Positions 7,751 to 17,097 of a DNA stretch of 50,509 nt are shown piece by piece. The stretch lies in NCBI GenBank assembly GCA_005801425.1, contig SYDY01000099.1, forward strand, positions 1 to 50,509, read 5' to 3'. The DNA comes from Bdellovibrionales bacterium. GTDB taxonomy: Bacteria > Myxococcota > XYA12-FULL-58-9 > SYDY01. The position numbers and the translations under genes were made by a program. Below the pieces are notes generated by a model that ran no database searches, was not told the origin of the DNA, and saw only the letters and a list, made by a program, of their open reading frames with translations. Numbering within the stretch: the stretch's first letter is position 1; every line of letters starts with the position of its first letter.

Positions 7751-8545
7751 TTACAGGTAATTCTCGCCATCCGCATAAAACGTCCCAATCACAATCAAAC
7801 GAAGCGTTGCCTTACCCCGGGGGCGCTGCTTCTTTTGGGCATTGGTACGCCCATCGGGGCATCCTGAATTGGGATCAAGATCGACAAGATCGGCCTTTAA
7901 CGGATCGGTCTCACCCGTATCCACACACAAAACGCCCGACACACGCACCGCAAATTTCTTTTCATCATCCCGAAGCTGCTGATCAAACAGCAACTGCCCA
8001 CCAGGTGCCCATTCCACTTCAAGATCATGGGGCTTTCCTATTTTATCCGGCGGGGTCGCGGGAATAACGCCCACCGTACGCCATGCAGCTCTGTCATCTT
8101 CATGGGCATTTGGATCATCGGCCAATTGCACACGAATGGCCGGCAAAGGCATGTTGATGGTGTTTTCTTCAAAGCGCACCACCAGGCGATTAAACTCAAC
8201 ACGACGAACCAAAGGGGATACTTGTTTCAAAATTTTAAATTCTGATTTATCTGCATTCTCGGGATCGTCTGGATCTACATTAACATCGGTCGCATCCGAC
8301 TTAAAAAATCGTTTGTACACCAAGCGCGGCAGCGCCCCTTCTTCCCAAATACCCGGCAAATGGACGAGGCCATCAGGCAAAACACCTTGATCGACCAAAC
8401 CTTCTTCAAGTGTTCCGATGATTGAATCCAAATCGAGATCGTCGATCGTAATACTGTCGATGCGGATGCTCAATGGCAAAATGCCGCAGGAGGAAACGTT
8501 AAAAAGTACAAAACAACATGCAGCCCAGCGTAATAAATTGTTCAT
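7751..8545 (-). CDS. lipoprotein of unknown function
   Basis: A 264-residue exported lipoprotein. The signal peptide MNNLLRWAACCFVLFNVSSC has its lipobox Cys at residue 20. The mature part is acidic, with Asp-rich stretches (DVNVDPDDPENADKSE), and ends in a segment rich in charged and beta-forming residues. No domain was recognised. The start is supported by GAGG about ten bases upstream, and only six bases separate it from the stop of the upstream hydrolase lipoprotein. It is therefore the last gene of a three-gene envelope operon (barrel protein, hydrolase, this protein). Confidence 0.85.
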   Translation of the reverse strand: MNNLLRWAACCFVLFNVSSCGILPLSIRIDSITIDDLDLDSIIGTLEEGLVDQGVLPDGLVHLPGIWEEGALPRLVYKRFFKSDATDVNVDPDDPENADKSEFKILKQVSPLVRRVEFNRLVVRFEENTINMPLPAIRVQLADDPNAHEDDRAAWRTVGVIPATPPDKIGKPHDLEVEWAPGGQLLFDQQLRDDEKKFAVRVSGVLCVDTGETDPLKADLVDLDPNSGCPDGRTNAQKKQRPRGKATLRLIVIGTFYADGENYL

Positions 8546-8551
8546 CGCATG

Positions 8552-11443
8552 TTACCTCGTGATCTTGGGCGAAGTGTCAGCCGTGGTGAAAAAATTCTTC
8601 AGCATATTTTTCGCGGCCAAAACATACTGAAAGACAAAGTGGCCTTCAGTTTCAATCGCACTACCTGATGTGAGCGGATTAAAAACAGAACCGCCTCGCG
8701 TAAGGGTTAGATCATTCCTTGAATAATTGCTTTGCAAGAATGACGCGCCATCACAACCTGGTGGATCCTCCCGTGGAGACTGATTGGCTGGCCCGCAAAT
8801 CAATGGCGTACTCGACGCATCCACCAAAGCCTGCTGTGTAGGCGTTGGAACGTAATTGTCCAAGTTTCCTAAAATATGAAGATAACTATACGAACCAACA
8901 CCCGATGCACGCTTTTCCGTAAAAAACCGTGCATGAGACAGTGAATCCACAGGTGCAAAAAGATGGGAAAGCATACCCATCATGGGATGAATACGCGAAA
9001 CCGCTCCATCGGAAAAAACAGCACTCACAGCGTTCTTCAATTCTGACGGTTTTTGTTTGGTAAGAATCGACAAGATCAAATCAGCACCTGCGCCTGTCAA
9101 CACGACACGATTAAATTGTGCGCGCGGTAAATAAGGCGCAGCAACAACAGCACCTTGCGAATGGGCGAACAAATTAATTTTGCTGGTATTTAAAGAAAGC
9201 GGACCCAATATGCTGTTAGAATTGAGAAACGAAGATTGGCCCAATGCCCCCCCAAAATTTGTCGTCGCTTTCAATAATTTTTGCAGGTGCATGATATCGG
9301 CCGCACCTTGCAAAACATTGTCACGGGCTGCGCGGGGACTTCGAATATTAAAAAACAATGAACCAGGATCTTCATCGGCCCATTTCGTAGAAACGAGACC
9401 TGAACGAGGTCCGTGCATCACGTTGTCATAGCCAATGGCCACATAGCCTTGTTTCACTATTTCAACGGCATCGCCTACCACCGAACGATAATTTCCGCCC
9501 GTGCCGTGGGCGTAAATAACAACGGGCCATCCACCACTGGGCGGCAATCCATCAGGAACCATCATCGAAAAACAGATGTCTTCCGTGCCCTGCGGTGCAC
9601 CGATACTCCCGTTCGATTGGCGCACGATATTGCCACCTGCACTGCGATAAGGCCGTGATCCCTGTTGCCACACGGGTGCCGTGAATTTTCCTTGGTATTC
9701 GGTGAAACCATCAAAACTGCCTGTGCAACCGCGTGTCGGTGTAACGCCTGCAACATCACAGGGAGAGGGAGGGCTTAAATCACAATTCACGTTTTTCTTC
9801 GCGTTATCACTGCCATTCCAATTGGCATTGCTCACTGCAACCGCATCCACCGCATCCTCAAGCGCCACCACATCAGGTCTGGGATCTGTTGTGGTGAATA
9901 CTGCTGCAGCCGCAATATCCGAGGCTGCATAAACGCCATTGTCTTGAAGCCATGTGCGAAATGGCGCCATCTGCGTGTGGGCATGTTTTAAACGTTCTTC
10001 CGTAGGTACTGTGTCACGCAACACAGCAACAAGATCAGGATCTTGTACAATTTCTTTTGTTTTCCCAAAGCGAGGTCGTATTTGCGTTGTGGCCACGGCT
10101 GCATAGGTATGGCCAGGATACAACGCGACACCCACTTTGGGGATCATGCCAATCCAGTTTTGACAGATGTATTGCCCCTGCGCATCCTGATGATTCACTT
10201 CAATGGGCACGTGCGTATTAAACGTCTGCGGATCGGACGTAATATCAACGAGAAACAGCGATACCGGTTTAGGTGTTGGCGAACAATAAGTCTCAGGTTT
10301 TTTGACTTCGGCATCCCAAGTGCTGTTTTGATCGAGACACAACGTACCTACGTCAATCAAATCGCTGAAGCGAAGAAAAATAGGTGATGCCAGCGAAAAA
10401 TCTTTGGCATCGTTTTCAACACCTCCGAGATACGTTTGTCGCAAATCAAGACCCAAAATAACACCGGGCGAAGGATGCATATCGCTCACATGGATCTTGC
10501 CATCTTTGACACGAATGTCACTGGGAAAAGGCAAACGATAAAATTCGTAATTTCCAAACAGATCTTTTTGTTCATCGGTTGCAGTTTGTGCTCGCACTGC
10601 CACTGCTGCTGCAGCTTCTTTTTCTAAATCAGGCACTTCGAAATAGGCCCGAAAACGCCCTACTTCGTATTCACTGCGTAAACACGGTGCATCGCCATGA
10701 AAATCAGGAATGACCCGCGTGGGCCCCAAATAAAATTCAGGAAGTTTCACGCAAACGCGTTCCGGACCCGGCTCTTTGGACATGTCGCATAAAAATGGTC
10801 GCTTACAATCGGCCTCTTCAACACACAATTCATCTACATTGGCCAAGCCCTGGGCGAGACGCTCAAGGTGATCATCACCCGAACCATTAAAAAAACGCGC
10901 ACAGTGCCCAGCACCGTTGCACGTCCACCCCACGCAACAATCGCTGCTCAAACCACATGTCGTTGTTTCATCAACTGCCGCAATTAAACTTGCCGGATTG
11001 CCGCTGGGAGGACACAACGTACTCGATTTATTCACCGGTACCACGCCGACGCACAAACCTGGCTTGGTCCCAGACGTCGATCGTCCAGCACAGCATGCGA
11101 TGCCTATGCCCTCGCAATCGTCAGTTTGTTGGCCCGTACAACAATTTTCAACCGTTGTTCTATATTCGCTGGTAAGACCCAGATCTGCAGTACAATCGTT
11201 GTTGGTTGCACATCCACGGCCAATAGCGGCCACTGCCGATTCACTGGTTGCAACGATGATCTTACAAAATTTATCTTCGCATGTGCTTCCTGCCACACAA
11301 TCGGACGTTTTAATACATCCACCACCATCGGGGGTTAAAGCGATATCAAAGCGTTTGTCGTGATCGGCGCAGGCGGAAAAGAAAAAGATCGTCATCCACC
11401 ATAGATTCCCGCTTACGCGGGAATGACAGGGGCTCCAGAACAT
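8552..11443 (-). CDS. large Cys-rich lipoprotein with alpha/beta-hydrolase domain
   Basis: An exported protein of about 960 residues. The N-terminal third of the mature protein is Cys-rich, with units such as GGGCIKTSDCVAGSTC that resemble the disulfide-rich modules common in myxobacterial surface proteins. The C-terminal half has a serine-hydrolase fold: oxyanion region VIYAHGTGGNYRSV and nucleophile elbow LFAHSQGAVV (Ser in H-S-Q-G). It is probably a surface lipase or esterase. The lipobox is FFFSAC. The start is uncertain: from the ATG at 11395 the signal would be only eight residues and lack a charged n-region, while from 11443 a palindromic repeat supplies the n-region (peptide HSRVSGNLWW). 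The longest frame, from 11527, is repeat translation overlapping the upstream gene. Confidence 0.8.
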   Translation of the reverse strand: MFWSPCHSRVSGNLWWMTIFFFSACADHDKRFDIALTPDGGGCIKTSDCVAGSTCEDKFCKIIVATSESAVAAIGRGCATNNDCTADLGLTSEYRTTVENCCTGQQTDDCEGIGIACCAGRSTSGTKPGLCVGVVPVNKSSTLCPPSGNPASLIAAVDETTTCGLSSDCCVGWTCNGAGHCARFFNGSGDDHLERLAQGLANVDELCVEEADCKRPFLCDMSKEPGPERVCVKLPEFYLGPTRVIPDFHGDAPCLRSEYEVGRFRAYFEVPDLEKEAAAAVAVRAQTATDEQKDLFGNYEFYRLPFPSDIRVKDGKIHVSDMHPSPGVILGLDLRQTYLGGVENDAKDFSLASPIFLRFSDLIDVGTLCLDQNSTWDAEVKKPETYCSPTPKPVSLFLVDITSDPQTFNTHVPIEVNHQDAQGQYICQNWIGMIPKVGVALYPGHTYAAVATTQIRPRFGKTKEIVQDPDLVAVLRDTVPTEERLKHAHTQMAPFRTWLQDNGVYAASDIAAAAVFTTTDPRPDVVALEDAVDAVAVSNANWNGSDNAKKNVNCDLSPPSPCDVAGVTPTRGCTGSFDGFTEYQGKFTAPVWQQGSRPYRSAGGNIVRQSNGSIGAPQGTEDICFSMMVPDGLPPSGGWPVVIYAHGTGGNYRSVVGDAVEIVKQGYVAIGYDNVMHGPRSGLVSTKWADEDPGSLFFNIRSPRAARDNVLQGAADIMHLQKLLKATTNFGGALGQSSFLNSNSILGPLSLNTSKINLFAHSQGAVVAAPYLPRAQFNRVVLTGAGADLILSILTKQKPSELKNAVSAVFSDGAVSRIHPMMGMLSHLFAPVDSLSHARFFTEKRASGVGSYSYLHILGNLDNYVPTPTQQALVDASSTPLICGPANQSPREDPPGCDGASFLQSNYSRNDLTLTRGGSVFNPLTSGSAIETEGHFVFQYVLAAKNMLKNFFTTADTSPKITR

Positions 11444-11503
11444 GGATCCCCGCTTTCGCAGGGATGACGATATATTGGATCCCCGCATTCGCGGGAAGAA
11501 TGA
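11404..11503. repeat. cluster of three REP elements, family B
   Basis: Three head-to-tail copies of an inverted repeat related to the widespread ATTCCCGCNNNNGCGGGAAT type: 11404-11427 (TTCCCGCTTACGCGGGAA), 11444-11469 and 11477-11503. The copies differ by a few bases. They occupy the junction between the barrel gene and the hydrolase lipoprotein, and are read in frame at the N-terminus of the latter. Confidence 0.88.
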
Positions 11504-11507
11504 TCGC

Positions 11508-13613
11508 TTAGCTTTTCTTTGGCGCATTTTTCATTCTTTTGAAAAGGTGAAAGCCATCATCGGCCTCCCAGCCAAATTCCATGTCGATAAAAAGGGCCGA
11601 CGCGGGCAAAAATAACCCCGTAGGATTGGCACCTGCTGGATTGCCAAATCGATCAGGAATGGTGTGATTGCCCACATGGTATTCGCTGCCTGCGCCGCCG
11701 ATGATTTGTCCGCTGCGCATATATCGAATGTTTAAAAACGCAACCCACAAGATCTGTGCACGAAGTCCTGCGATGTAAATATCACCGCCGTAGTAGCCGC
11801 CTTTTGAATAAAGTCCCGCAAAACTTTCGCCTTTCACACGCATGTACGTCGCGAAAAATTGGAGCCACCCAAGCATTGGGAAATCCACATGGAGAAATGT
11901 ACCGGTATCGTAAGGCCCGGTCGAATCTTCAACGCCCACACTCAGCGCGAATTTTTTATTTTGACGGTTGTTAAGAAAAAGGCCGTATTGCAATTCAGCA
12001 CGGTAACCATGCCGTGTTCCAAACGATGGACGATTAAACCCATTGGCCGGATCGCCAAAAACACGTTGATAACGGGTGGGGGTGGCTTGAAACTGTGGAT
12101 CGCCCACGCCATACTCATACTTGCTCACTTCGTAATTGGTATCAAAATAACCCGGCAAATAGCCGTCGCCAAACACACGATATTCTGTACGCAAACGAAA
12201 CGCGTGGATCCACTCACCTCTGCTTGTCGTATTAAAACGACCAAGAAGCCCCATGGCGCCCCCCATGCCACCGCCCTGATTCAAAAATTTATGGAACGTT
12301 CCATACACTTTAAGGTCGGCTTTGTTCTGGAAACGCAACACTTTCATTTCAAGCGATGTACCCACCGCATGAACCTGCCCCGTATCAACAGCAAAACGAC
12401 GATTGCTCGTCGCGCGCACATAGGTGGTATCAGTATCGAACGATGTCACAGGATCCACGGCCGCCAGATTACCCGAACCCTGCACGCATGAATCATCGCC
12501 ATTCATATTGCGGCGAATGCATTTGGGTGCCGCCAGATCGCCACCGTATTCCACGCCCAACGACAAGCTATTGAGCATCACGTTTTTGGTTTTAAAGAAC
12601 GCACCAGGCTTGAGAAATGCCAAAGCACCAAGAACACGCCCACCCGTAAACGTAATGTCGTTAAGCAAAAGCTGGGTACCTACGTAATCGTTGTACCATT
12701 CAAATTGAAAGCTTGTGAGCGTCCTATCGCGATCGAAACCGCTTTGGTAACGCGTAAACAATTGCTCATGCCCAAGCGACAACGGACGCAAGGTATTGAT
12801 CGATGCGTACAAACGATCTTCTTGTCGGCCATAGGTTAAAAAGCGGATCACTTTGAAATAATCGCTTACCTCATCCCAATCTTCGCGGCGCAGTTTCATG
12901 CCTGCAAATTCAAGATTGGAAATATCAGGTGCAAATGCAAGCAATCGCAAAGGGACATGCACAGCAAAAGACCAATCTTTAAAATACCAGGCGGCTGCAG
13001 GCGTGATCACCGCATACAAACTGCTATCAAGATACGCCGCGCCAAAACCCTGGGTGATGTGATTGAAGCGACTGATCAATTGGGTCATACCCGGTTGGCT
13101 GAACTGACCTTTGACAAAATCCGGGATCCACCGTTCCATTGAAGATCCAACACGACCGCGCAATACCCAGAGATCAGGCGGTTCAGGCAGCATGGCGCGT
13201 GATATCGGGACAGCGGGAAGCGCAAGAATTGGCGCAGCAAGCACCGCCTCTACGGGTGGTTTGACTTCTGGCGCAGCAAGCACCGCCTCTACGGGTGGTT
13301 TGACTTCTGGCGCAGCAAGCACCGCCTCTACGGGTGGTTTGACTTCTGGCGCAGCAAGCACCGCCTCTACGGGTGGCTTGACCGGCGCCGGTTGTGGGGG
13401 CGGAGCGATGGGAATGGGTTCGGTTTTTGTGAGCGTTTTCAAACGCGGTTTTTTCTTAGCAGGCGGTTTACGAACCGCCCTCGCCCCTACCGGCTTTTCA
13501 TGAACCATCCCGACAGGTGCGGCACCCAACACACGCTTAGGGCGCAAAGGTCCCGCAGGCGGAGTCGTCGGTGCTGCAATCAGCCAAGCCATCATCAACG
13601 GGAGGACGATCAT
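11508..13613 (-). CDS. outer-membrane beta-barrel protein with Pro-rich repeat linker
   Basis: A 701-residue exported protein. A signal peptide (MIVLPLMMAWLIAAP) is followed by a basic/Pro-rich region with four 13-residue repeats (unit PVEAVLAAPEVKP, about residues 78-130). A long region of alternating hydrophobic and aromatic strands follows (for example FAVHVPLRLLAF, QFEWYNDYVGTQLL, RAELQYGLFLNN, GDIYIAGLRAQILWV), as in porin-like barrels. The protein ends K-N-A-P-K-K-S rather than with an aromatic residue. Residues near position 42-50 (VGARAVRKPP) are encoded by a family A palindromic repeat inserted in frame. It is first in an operon with the hydrolase lipoprotein and the small lipoprotein. 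Cargo or ligand unknown. Confidence 0.8.
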   Translation of the reverse strand: MIVLPLMMAWLIAAPTTPPAGPLRPKRVLGAAPVGMVHEKPVGARAVRKPPAKKKPRLKTLTKTEPIPIAPPPQPAPVKPPVEAVLAAPEVKPPVEAVLAAPEVKPPVEAVLAAPEVKPPVEAVLAAPILALPAVPISRAMLPEPPDLWVLRGRVGSSMERWIPDFVKGQFSQPGMTQLISRFNHITQGFGAAYLDSSLYAVITPAAAWYFKDWSFAVHVPLRLLAFAPDISNLEFAGMKLRREDWDEVSDYFKVIRFLTYGRQEDRLYASINTLRPLSLGHEQLFTRYQSGFDRDRTLTSFQFEWYNDYVGTQLLLNDITFTGGRVLGALAFLKPGAFFKTKNVMLNSLSLGVEYGGDLAAPKCIRRNMNGDDSCVQGSGNLAAVDPVTSFDTDTTYVRATSNRRFAVDTGQVHAVGTSLEMKVLRFQNKADLKVYGTFHKFLNQGGGMGGAMGLLGRFNTTSRGEWIHAFRLRTEYRVFGDGYLPGYFDTNYEVSKYEYGVGDPQFQATPTRYQRVFGDPANGFNRPSFGTRHGYRAELQYGLFLNNRQNKKFALSVGVEDSTGPYDTGTFLHVDFPMLGWLQFFATYMRVKGESFAGLYSKGGYYGGDIYIAGLRAQILWVAFLNIRYMRSGQIIGGAGSEYHVGNHTIPDRFGNPAGANPTGLFLPASALFIDMEFGWEADDGFHLFKRMKNAPKKS
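13231..13386. repeat. 39-bp tandem repeat, four copies, inside the barrel gene
   Basis: Units at 13231-13269, 13270-13308, 13309-13347 and 13348-13386. The first three are identical and the fourth differs only near its end. Each encodes 13 residues of a Pro/Val/Ala linker on the minus strand. The near-identity implies recent expansion and probable copy-number variation. Confidence 0.95.
13461..13490. repeat. palindromic REP element, family A, inside coding sequence
   Basis: A diverged copy (GGCGGTTTACGAACCGCC plus CCCCTAC flank) lying in frame in the barrel-protein gene, where the minus strand reads as VGARAVRKPPAK. Confidence 0.85.
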
Positions 13614-13691
13614 AGGAATACCTGCACGGTATCAATGTAACACAAAGAAATGATGGCCTAGAATTTATGGCAATCGAATAATGCTTTTTAT

Positions 13692-14741
13692 TCAAAGCCG
13701 AATAATGATTTTATGACTTACCTTAGGTGTGCCGCCCTCATCACGATCGATCACGATGACAGGCAGCGAAACCCTATCGTCTTGGCCAAGACTGCGACTA
13801 CCCATCGGTGCTGACAAATGCTCACTGATGGGACCCGAAAGATAATTTTGCTGACCATACATAACAACACGAGTTCTATCAATCCATTGGACACGCGGAC
13901 GGCGTGGCGGTGTTAAAGACACTTCCAACCGATGTTGCGCCTCTGAAAAAATCGCATCCACTTTTTCAAAAAACCACAGCTTCATGTCGGGGATCCCACA
14001 GTAGCTCCACGTATCAAACCAAATGCGGCTCATCTGCGTTTGCAACATAGGCGCCATGACAACCCATGCCTTGTCCGTTGCATTGGGCAAATTCAATCGT
14101 GAAAAGTTGTGGCTCCAACCCGCAAAACCTTCGTAAGGTGGCACATACTCGGTAGGTAGACCGGGGGAAGGGGAAGGCGAATGTATTTCCAACTGTCCCC
14201 ACAGCGCCGCAAGATTTGGGTTTTGACGATTGTTCGGGTTCGACAGCGTCGCTGCATCCAAAACCATGTCATCGGTCACTGGATGCGTTGGAGAATAGCC
14301 CAAACATGTCAAAGCGGCCGGTTTGAGCGCATCGGGCAAATCTTTCACCTTCATGGCACGGGGCGCGGCGGCAACTTGCGGTTCCACAGGCCCAACGTCG
14401 ATCTTCCATTCTTTTAAGTTGTGCGCCGTCCAGCCTTCGGGACTCATGGCATCGCATAGCAACGCAAGCCATGGTTTGGTTTCGGGAGGGAACCCAGGAA
14501 CCAAAACGCCGGCATCCAGATCAGCAAGCTTTGCTTTCCAACCGGGAATTCTATCGCTTCCATACGCATTGATGGGAAAATCCTTAGGGCGACTGCCAGG
14601 TGGGAAACTTGTTGGGATGAACGTATCCAAAACGGTTTTAAAATCAGAGTTGTTGTCGAAGTGTACATTCAACGCGCGCAAAACATCGCCATGCCAGCGC
14701 GGTTGCAGAACAGGATCAATGCGAACTGCTTGACCAGACAT
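13692..14741 (-). CDS. protein of unknown function
   Basis: A soluble protein of about 349 residues. The start is placed at ATG 14741 (MSGQAVRIDP), which has GGAG nine bases upstream. The longer frame to 14855 is rejected because its first residues (SFPRKREPS) are the translation of the family B palindrome next to it. There is no signal peptide and no membrane helix. Composition is Pro- and Trp-rich (KPWLALLCDAMSPEGW, AWVVMAPMLQTQMSR, FDTWSYCGIPDMKLWF). No domain or catalytic motif was recognised. It lies downstream of the pyr operon on the same strand but is separated from it by a REPIN, so it is probably its own unit. Confidence 0.7.
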   Translation of the reverse strand: MSGQAVRIDPVLQPRWHGDVLRALNVHFDNNSDFKTVLDTFIPTSFPPGSRPKDFPINAYGSDRIPGWKAKLADLDAGVLVPGFPPETKPWLALLCDAMSPEGWTAHNLKEWKIDVGPVEPQVAAAPRAMKVKDLPDALKPAALTCLGYSPTHPVTDDMVLDAATLSNPNNRQNPNLAALWGQLEIHSPSPSPGLPTEYVPPYEGFAGWSHNFSRLNLPNATDKAWVVMAPMLQTQMSRIWFDTWSYCGIPDMKLWFFEKVDAIFSEAQHRLEVSLTPPRRPRVQWIDRTRVVMYGQQNYLSGPISEHLSAPMGSRSLGQDDRVSLPVIVIDRDEGGTPKVSHKIIIRL

Positions 14742-14808
14742 ATCAAACGTCTCCATGCAGCTCGCTGTGGCGTGTGGATGTATGAGAAGCGTAGAGGCGT
14801 TGGCAAGG

Positions 14809-14877
14809 CTGGGTTCCCGCTTTCGCGGGAATGACACATTTATATTAGTCGTCATTCCCGCGAAGGCGGGAACCCAG
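14809..14877. repeat. REPIN: two inverted family B elements
   Basis: Two copies in opposite orientation, 14809-14835 (TTCCCGCTTTCGCGGGAA core) and 14851-14877 (TTCCCGCGAAGGCGGGAA core), separated by 15 bases. The pair folds into one long hairpin. It lies between the end of pyrC and the start of the downstream unknown gene and could terminate or stabilise the pyr transcript. Confidence 0.92.
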
Positions 14878-14887
14878 TCGCTTCAGG

Positions 14888-16171
14888 TCACGAAACGGTA
14901 AGCGTAAAAACGACTTTGCCTTCAAGGATCGTACAAACCACGCGACCTGTCATCGTATGGCCGAGAAACGGCGAATTGTGGCTTTTGCTTAAGATTTGCG
15001 ATGCGTCGAAAAGCCACGTTTCGTTGGGATCAACAATTGCAATGTCAGCCACGCCACCTTGCTTGATTTGGCCATAAGGCAAATTCAAACAACGCGCAGG
15101 CCCTGTGGTCAGTCTGTCGATGACATCCAAAAGTGGCATTTTTTCTTTGCGCCACAAATCCAAACTGAGAGGCAACATGGTTTGAAGACCGATAATGCCA
15201 TTGGCTGCGTCGTCAAAGGCCACGTCTTTTTCAAGGCTGCTGTGCGGCGCGTGATCCGTGGCAATGGCATCCAGCGTTCCGTCGCGCAGACCTTCAATCA
15301 CAGCGACGCGATCGACTTCTTCCCGAAGGGGCGGACTCATTTTTGCAAACGTCTGATAGCCGCGTACCGCATCGTGGGTCAGTGCAAAATGATGGGGCGC
15401 ACCTTCACCGGTTACCCGCACACCGCGTGCCTTGGCTTGCCGAATCAAATCCACCGCACCCGCGGTCGACACATGACACACGTGCAACCAACCGCCTGTG
15501 TATTCGGCGAGCATGATGTCGCGTGCGACAGCCACATCTTCCGCCACACGGGGGATCCCACCAAGCCCAAGTTCTGTGGACACAGCGCCTTCGTGCATGC
15601 TGCCACAACACGACAAACCCAATTCTTCGGCATGGGTCAAAACGGGCAAATCAAAGGCTTTGGCATATTCGAGGGCCGATCGAAACAATTTGGGATCGGC
15701 CACAGGATTGCCATCGTCGGTCAGTGCCACGGCCCCTGCTGTTTTGAGTTCTTCAAAGGGTGTGAGACGTTCGCCTTTTTGATCCATGGTCACGGCGGCC
15801 GATGGCAGCACACGTGCAAGGCCCACTTCAATACCGCGGCGAAGCACATGCTTCACCAATTCAGCATTGTGCAACACAGGCTTTGTGTTGGGCATGGCCA
15901 CCATGGTGGTCACCCCACCTGCGGCAGCGGCTTTGGAACCCGATTCAATATCTTCTTTGTATTCTTGCCCAGGTTCTCGCAAATGCACGTGAATATCCAC
16001 AATGCCAGGGATCACCCATTTGCCTGATGCATCGATGTTGTTGGCACCTTTGCGCGTTGCTGGCTTTGCAATTTCCGCGATTTTACCGTCGGCAATACGA
16101 ACATCCACCACACGATCGGTTTTCGAGGCTGGATCAAGGAGACGTCCATTCACAATCCAATACTCACTCAC
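14888..16171 (-). CDS. pyrC: dihydroorotase
   Basis: A 427-residue zinc amidohydrolase that cyclises N-carbamoyl-aspartate to dihydroorotate, the third step of UMP synthesis. Class I dihydroorotase signatures are clear: DIHVHLREPGQE (first metal-ligand pair), AMPNTKPV, a metal-site His in LTHAEE, another in HVCHVSTA, and the catalytic Asp in ATDHAPHS. The length is normal for the class. Its ATG overlaps the stop of pyrB by four bases (16168-16171), so the two are translationally coupled within a pyrR-pyrB-pyrC operon. It ends just before a REPIN that may mark the end of the message. Confidence 0.97.
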   Translation of the reverse strand: MSEYWIVNGRLLDPASKTDRVVDVRIADGKIAEIAKPATRKGANNIDASGKWVIPGIVDIHVHLREPGQEYKEDIESGSKAAAAGGVTTMVAMPNTKPVLHNAELVKHVLRRGIEVGLARVLPSAAVTMDQKGERLTPFEELKTAGAVALTDDGNPVADPKLFRSALEYAKAFDLPVLTHAEELGLSCCGSMHEGAVSTELGLGGIPRVAEDVAVARDIMLAEYTGGWLHVCHVSTAGAVDLIRQAKARGVRVTGEGAPHHFALTHDAVRGYQTFAKMSPPLREEVDRVAVIEGLRDGTLDAIATDHAPHSSLEKDVAFDDAANGIIGLQTMLPLSLDLWRKEKMPLLDVIDRLTTGPARCLNLPYGQIKQGGVADIAIVDPNETWLFDASQILSKSHNSPFLGHTMTGRVVCTILEGKVVFTLTVS

Positions 16172-17097
16172 GACTCATCTCCACCGAGAATTAAGTACAA
16201 GAGCGCCGCACGCACCGCGACGCCATTTTCCACCTGATCTAAAATCACACTTTGGGGCCCGTCCATGAGTTCGGCCGAAATTTCAACGCCGCGATTCACA
16301 GGCCCTGGGTGCATCACAATGGCATCGGGACGCGCAAGTTTCATGGCATTTGAATTGAGACCATACACCCGCGAATACTCGCGAAGCTCAGGCAACAATC
16401 CTGACGTCATACGCTCTTTTTGCAATCGCAATGTCATCACCACGTGTGCACCTTCCAAGCATTCACGAAGGCTTGTGCACACCGTTGTGCCATACACTTC
16501 TGCGAGTTCACGGGGCATCAACGTATTGGGTCCAAACACACGGGTTTGTGCGCCCATGGTTTTAAGGCCAATCAAATTGGAGCGTGCCACGCGCGAATGG
16601 GTCACATCGCCCACAATGGCCACCTGCAAGCCTTCGAGATGGCCGAAGCGCTGACGCATCGTCAGCATGTCGAGAAGCCCTTGGGTCGGATGTTCATGCC
16701 GACCATCGCCTGCATTGATCACGCGCGCTTTCACATGCTTTGCAATCACCTGAGGCGCGCCACTTTGGCCGTGTCTAATAACAATAACGTCGGCCTGCAT
16801 GGCATCCAGCGTTTGCGCCGTATCCACCAAGGATTCTCCTTTGGAAGTGGATGAACCTGATGCCGACATATTGACGCCATCGGCACTCAATCGTTTGGCC
16901 GCAAGTTCAAAACTGATGCGCGTGCGCGTGCTGTTTTCAAGAAACACATTGAGCACCGTGCGACCGCGCAAAGTGGGAACTTTTTTGATGGTGCGCCGTG
17001 AAATATCGCGGAAGCCTTCGGAGGCATCCAAAATCGCATGGATGATATCGGCCGAAACACCGCGAAGACCTAAGAAATGTTGTCCCGCGAGACTCAT
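16168..17097 (-). CDS. pyrB: aspartate carbamoyltransferase catalytic subunit
   Basis: A 309-residue enzyme that joins carbamoyl phosphate and aspartate, the committed step of pyrimidine synthesis. Carbamoyl-phosphate-binding STRTRISFE, the HPTQGLLDMLTM motif and the HPGPVNRGVEIS motif are all intact. No regulatory chain pyrI is present nearby. The order pyrR-pyrB-pyrC with 4-base overlaps on both sides is the arrangement in which PyrB often associates with a dihydroorotase chain; here pyrC is itself an active-type enzyme by motif. Coupled to pyrR upstream at 17094-17097. Confidence 0.97.
   Translation of the reverse strand: MSLAGQHFLGLRGVSADIIHAILDASEGFRDISRRTIKKVPTLRGRTVLNVFLENSTRTRISFELAAKRLSADGVNMSASGSSTSKGESLVDTAQTLDAMQADVIVIRHGQSGAPQVIAKHVKARVINAGDGRHEHPTQGLLDMLTMRQRFGHLEGLQVAIVGDVTHSRVARSNLIGLKTMGAQTRVFGPNTLMPRELAEVYGTTVCTSLRECLEGAHVVMTLRLQKERMTSGLLPELREYSRVYGLNSNAMKLARPDAIVMHPGPVNRGVEISAELMDGPQSVILDQVENGVAVRAALLYLILGGDES

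Noticed and set aside
11444-11527. N-terminal extension of the hydrolase lipoprotein up to 11527
   Set aside because: The residues come from family B palindromes and overlap the end of the barrel-protein gene.
13231-13386. Regular 39-bp repeats as a possible CRISPR
   Set aside because: The units are directly adjacent without spacers and lie in frame within a protein-coding gene; no cas genes are present.
14742-14855. N-terminal extension of the unknown gene ending at 13692
   Set aside because: The peptide SFPRKREPS is translated palindrome; a ribosome-binding site supports the later ATG at 14741.
14996-16027. Long open frame of 343 codons on the plus strand
   Set aside because: It lies entirely opposite the clear dihydroorotase gene and has a His/Cys-rich, unconserved composition typical of antisense shadows.
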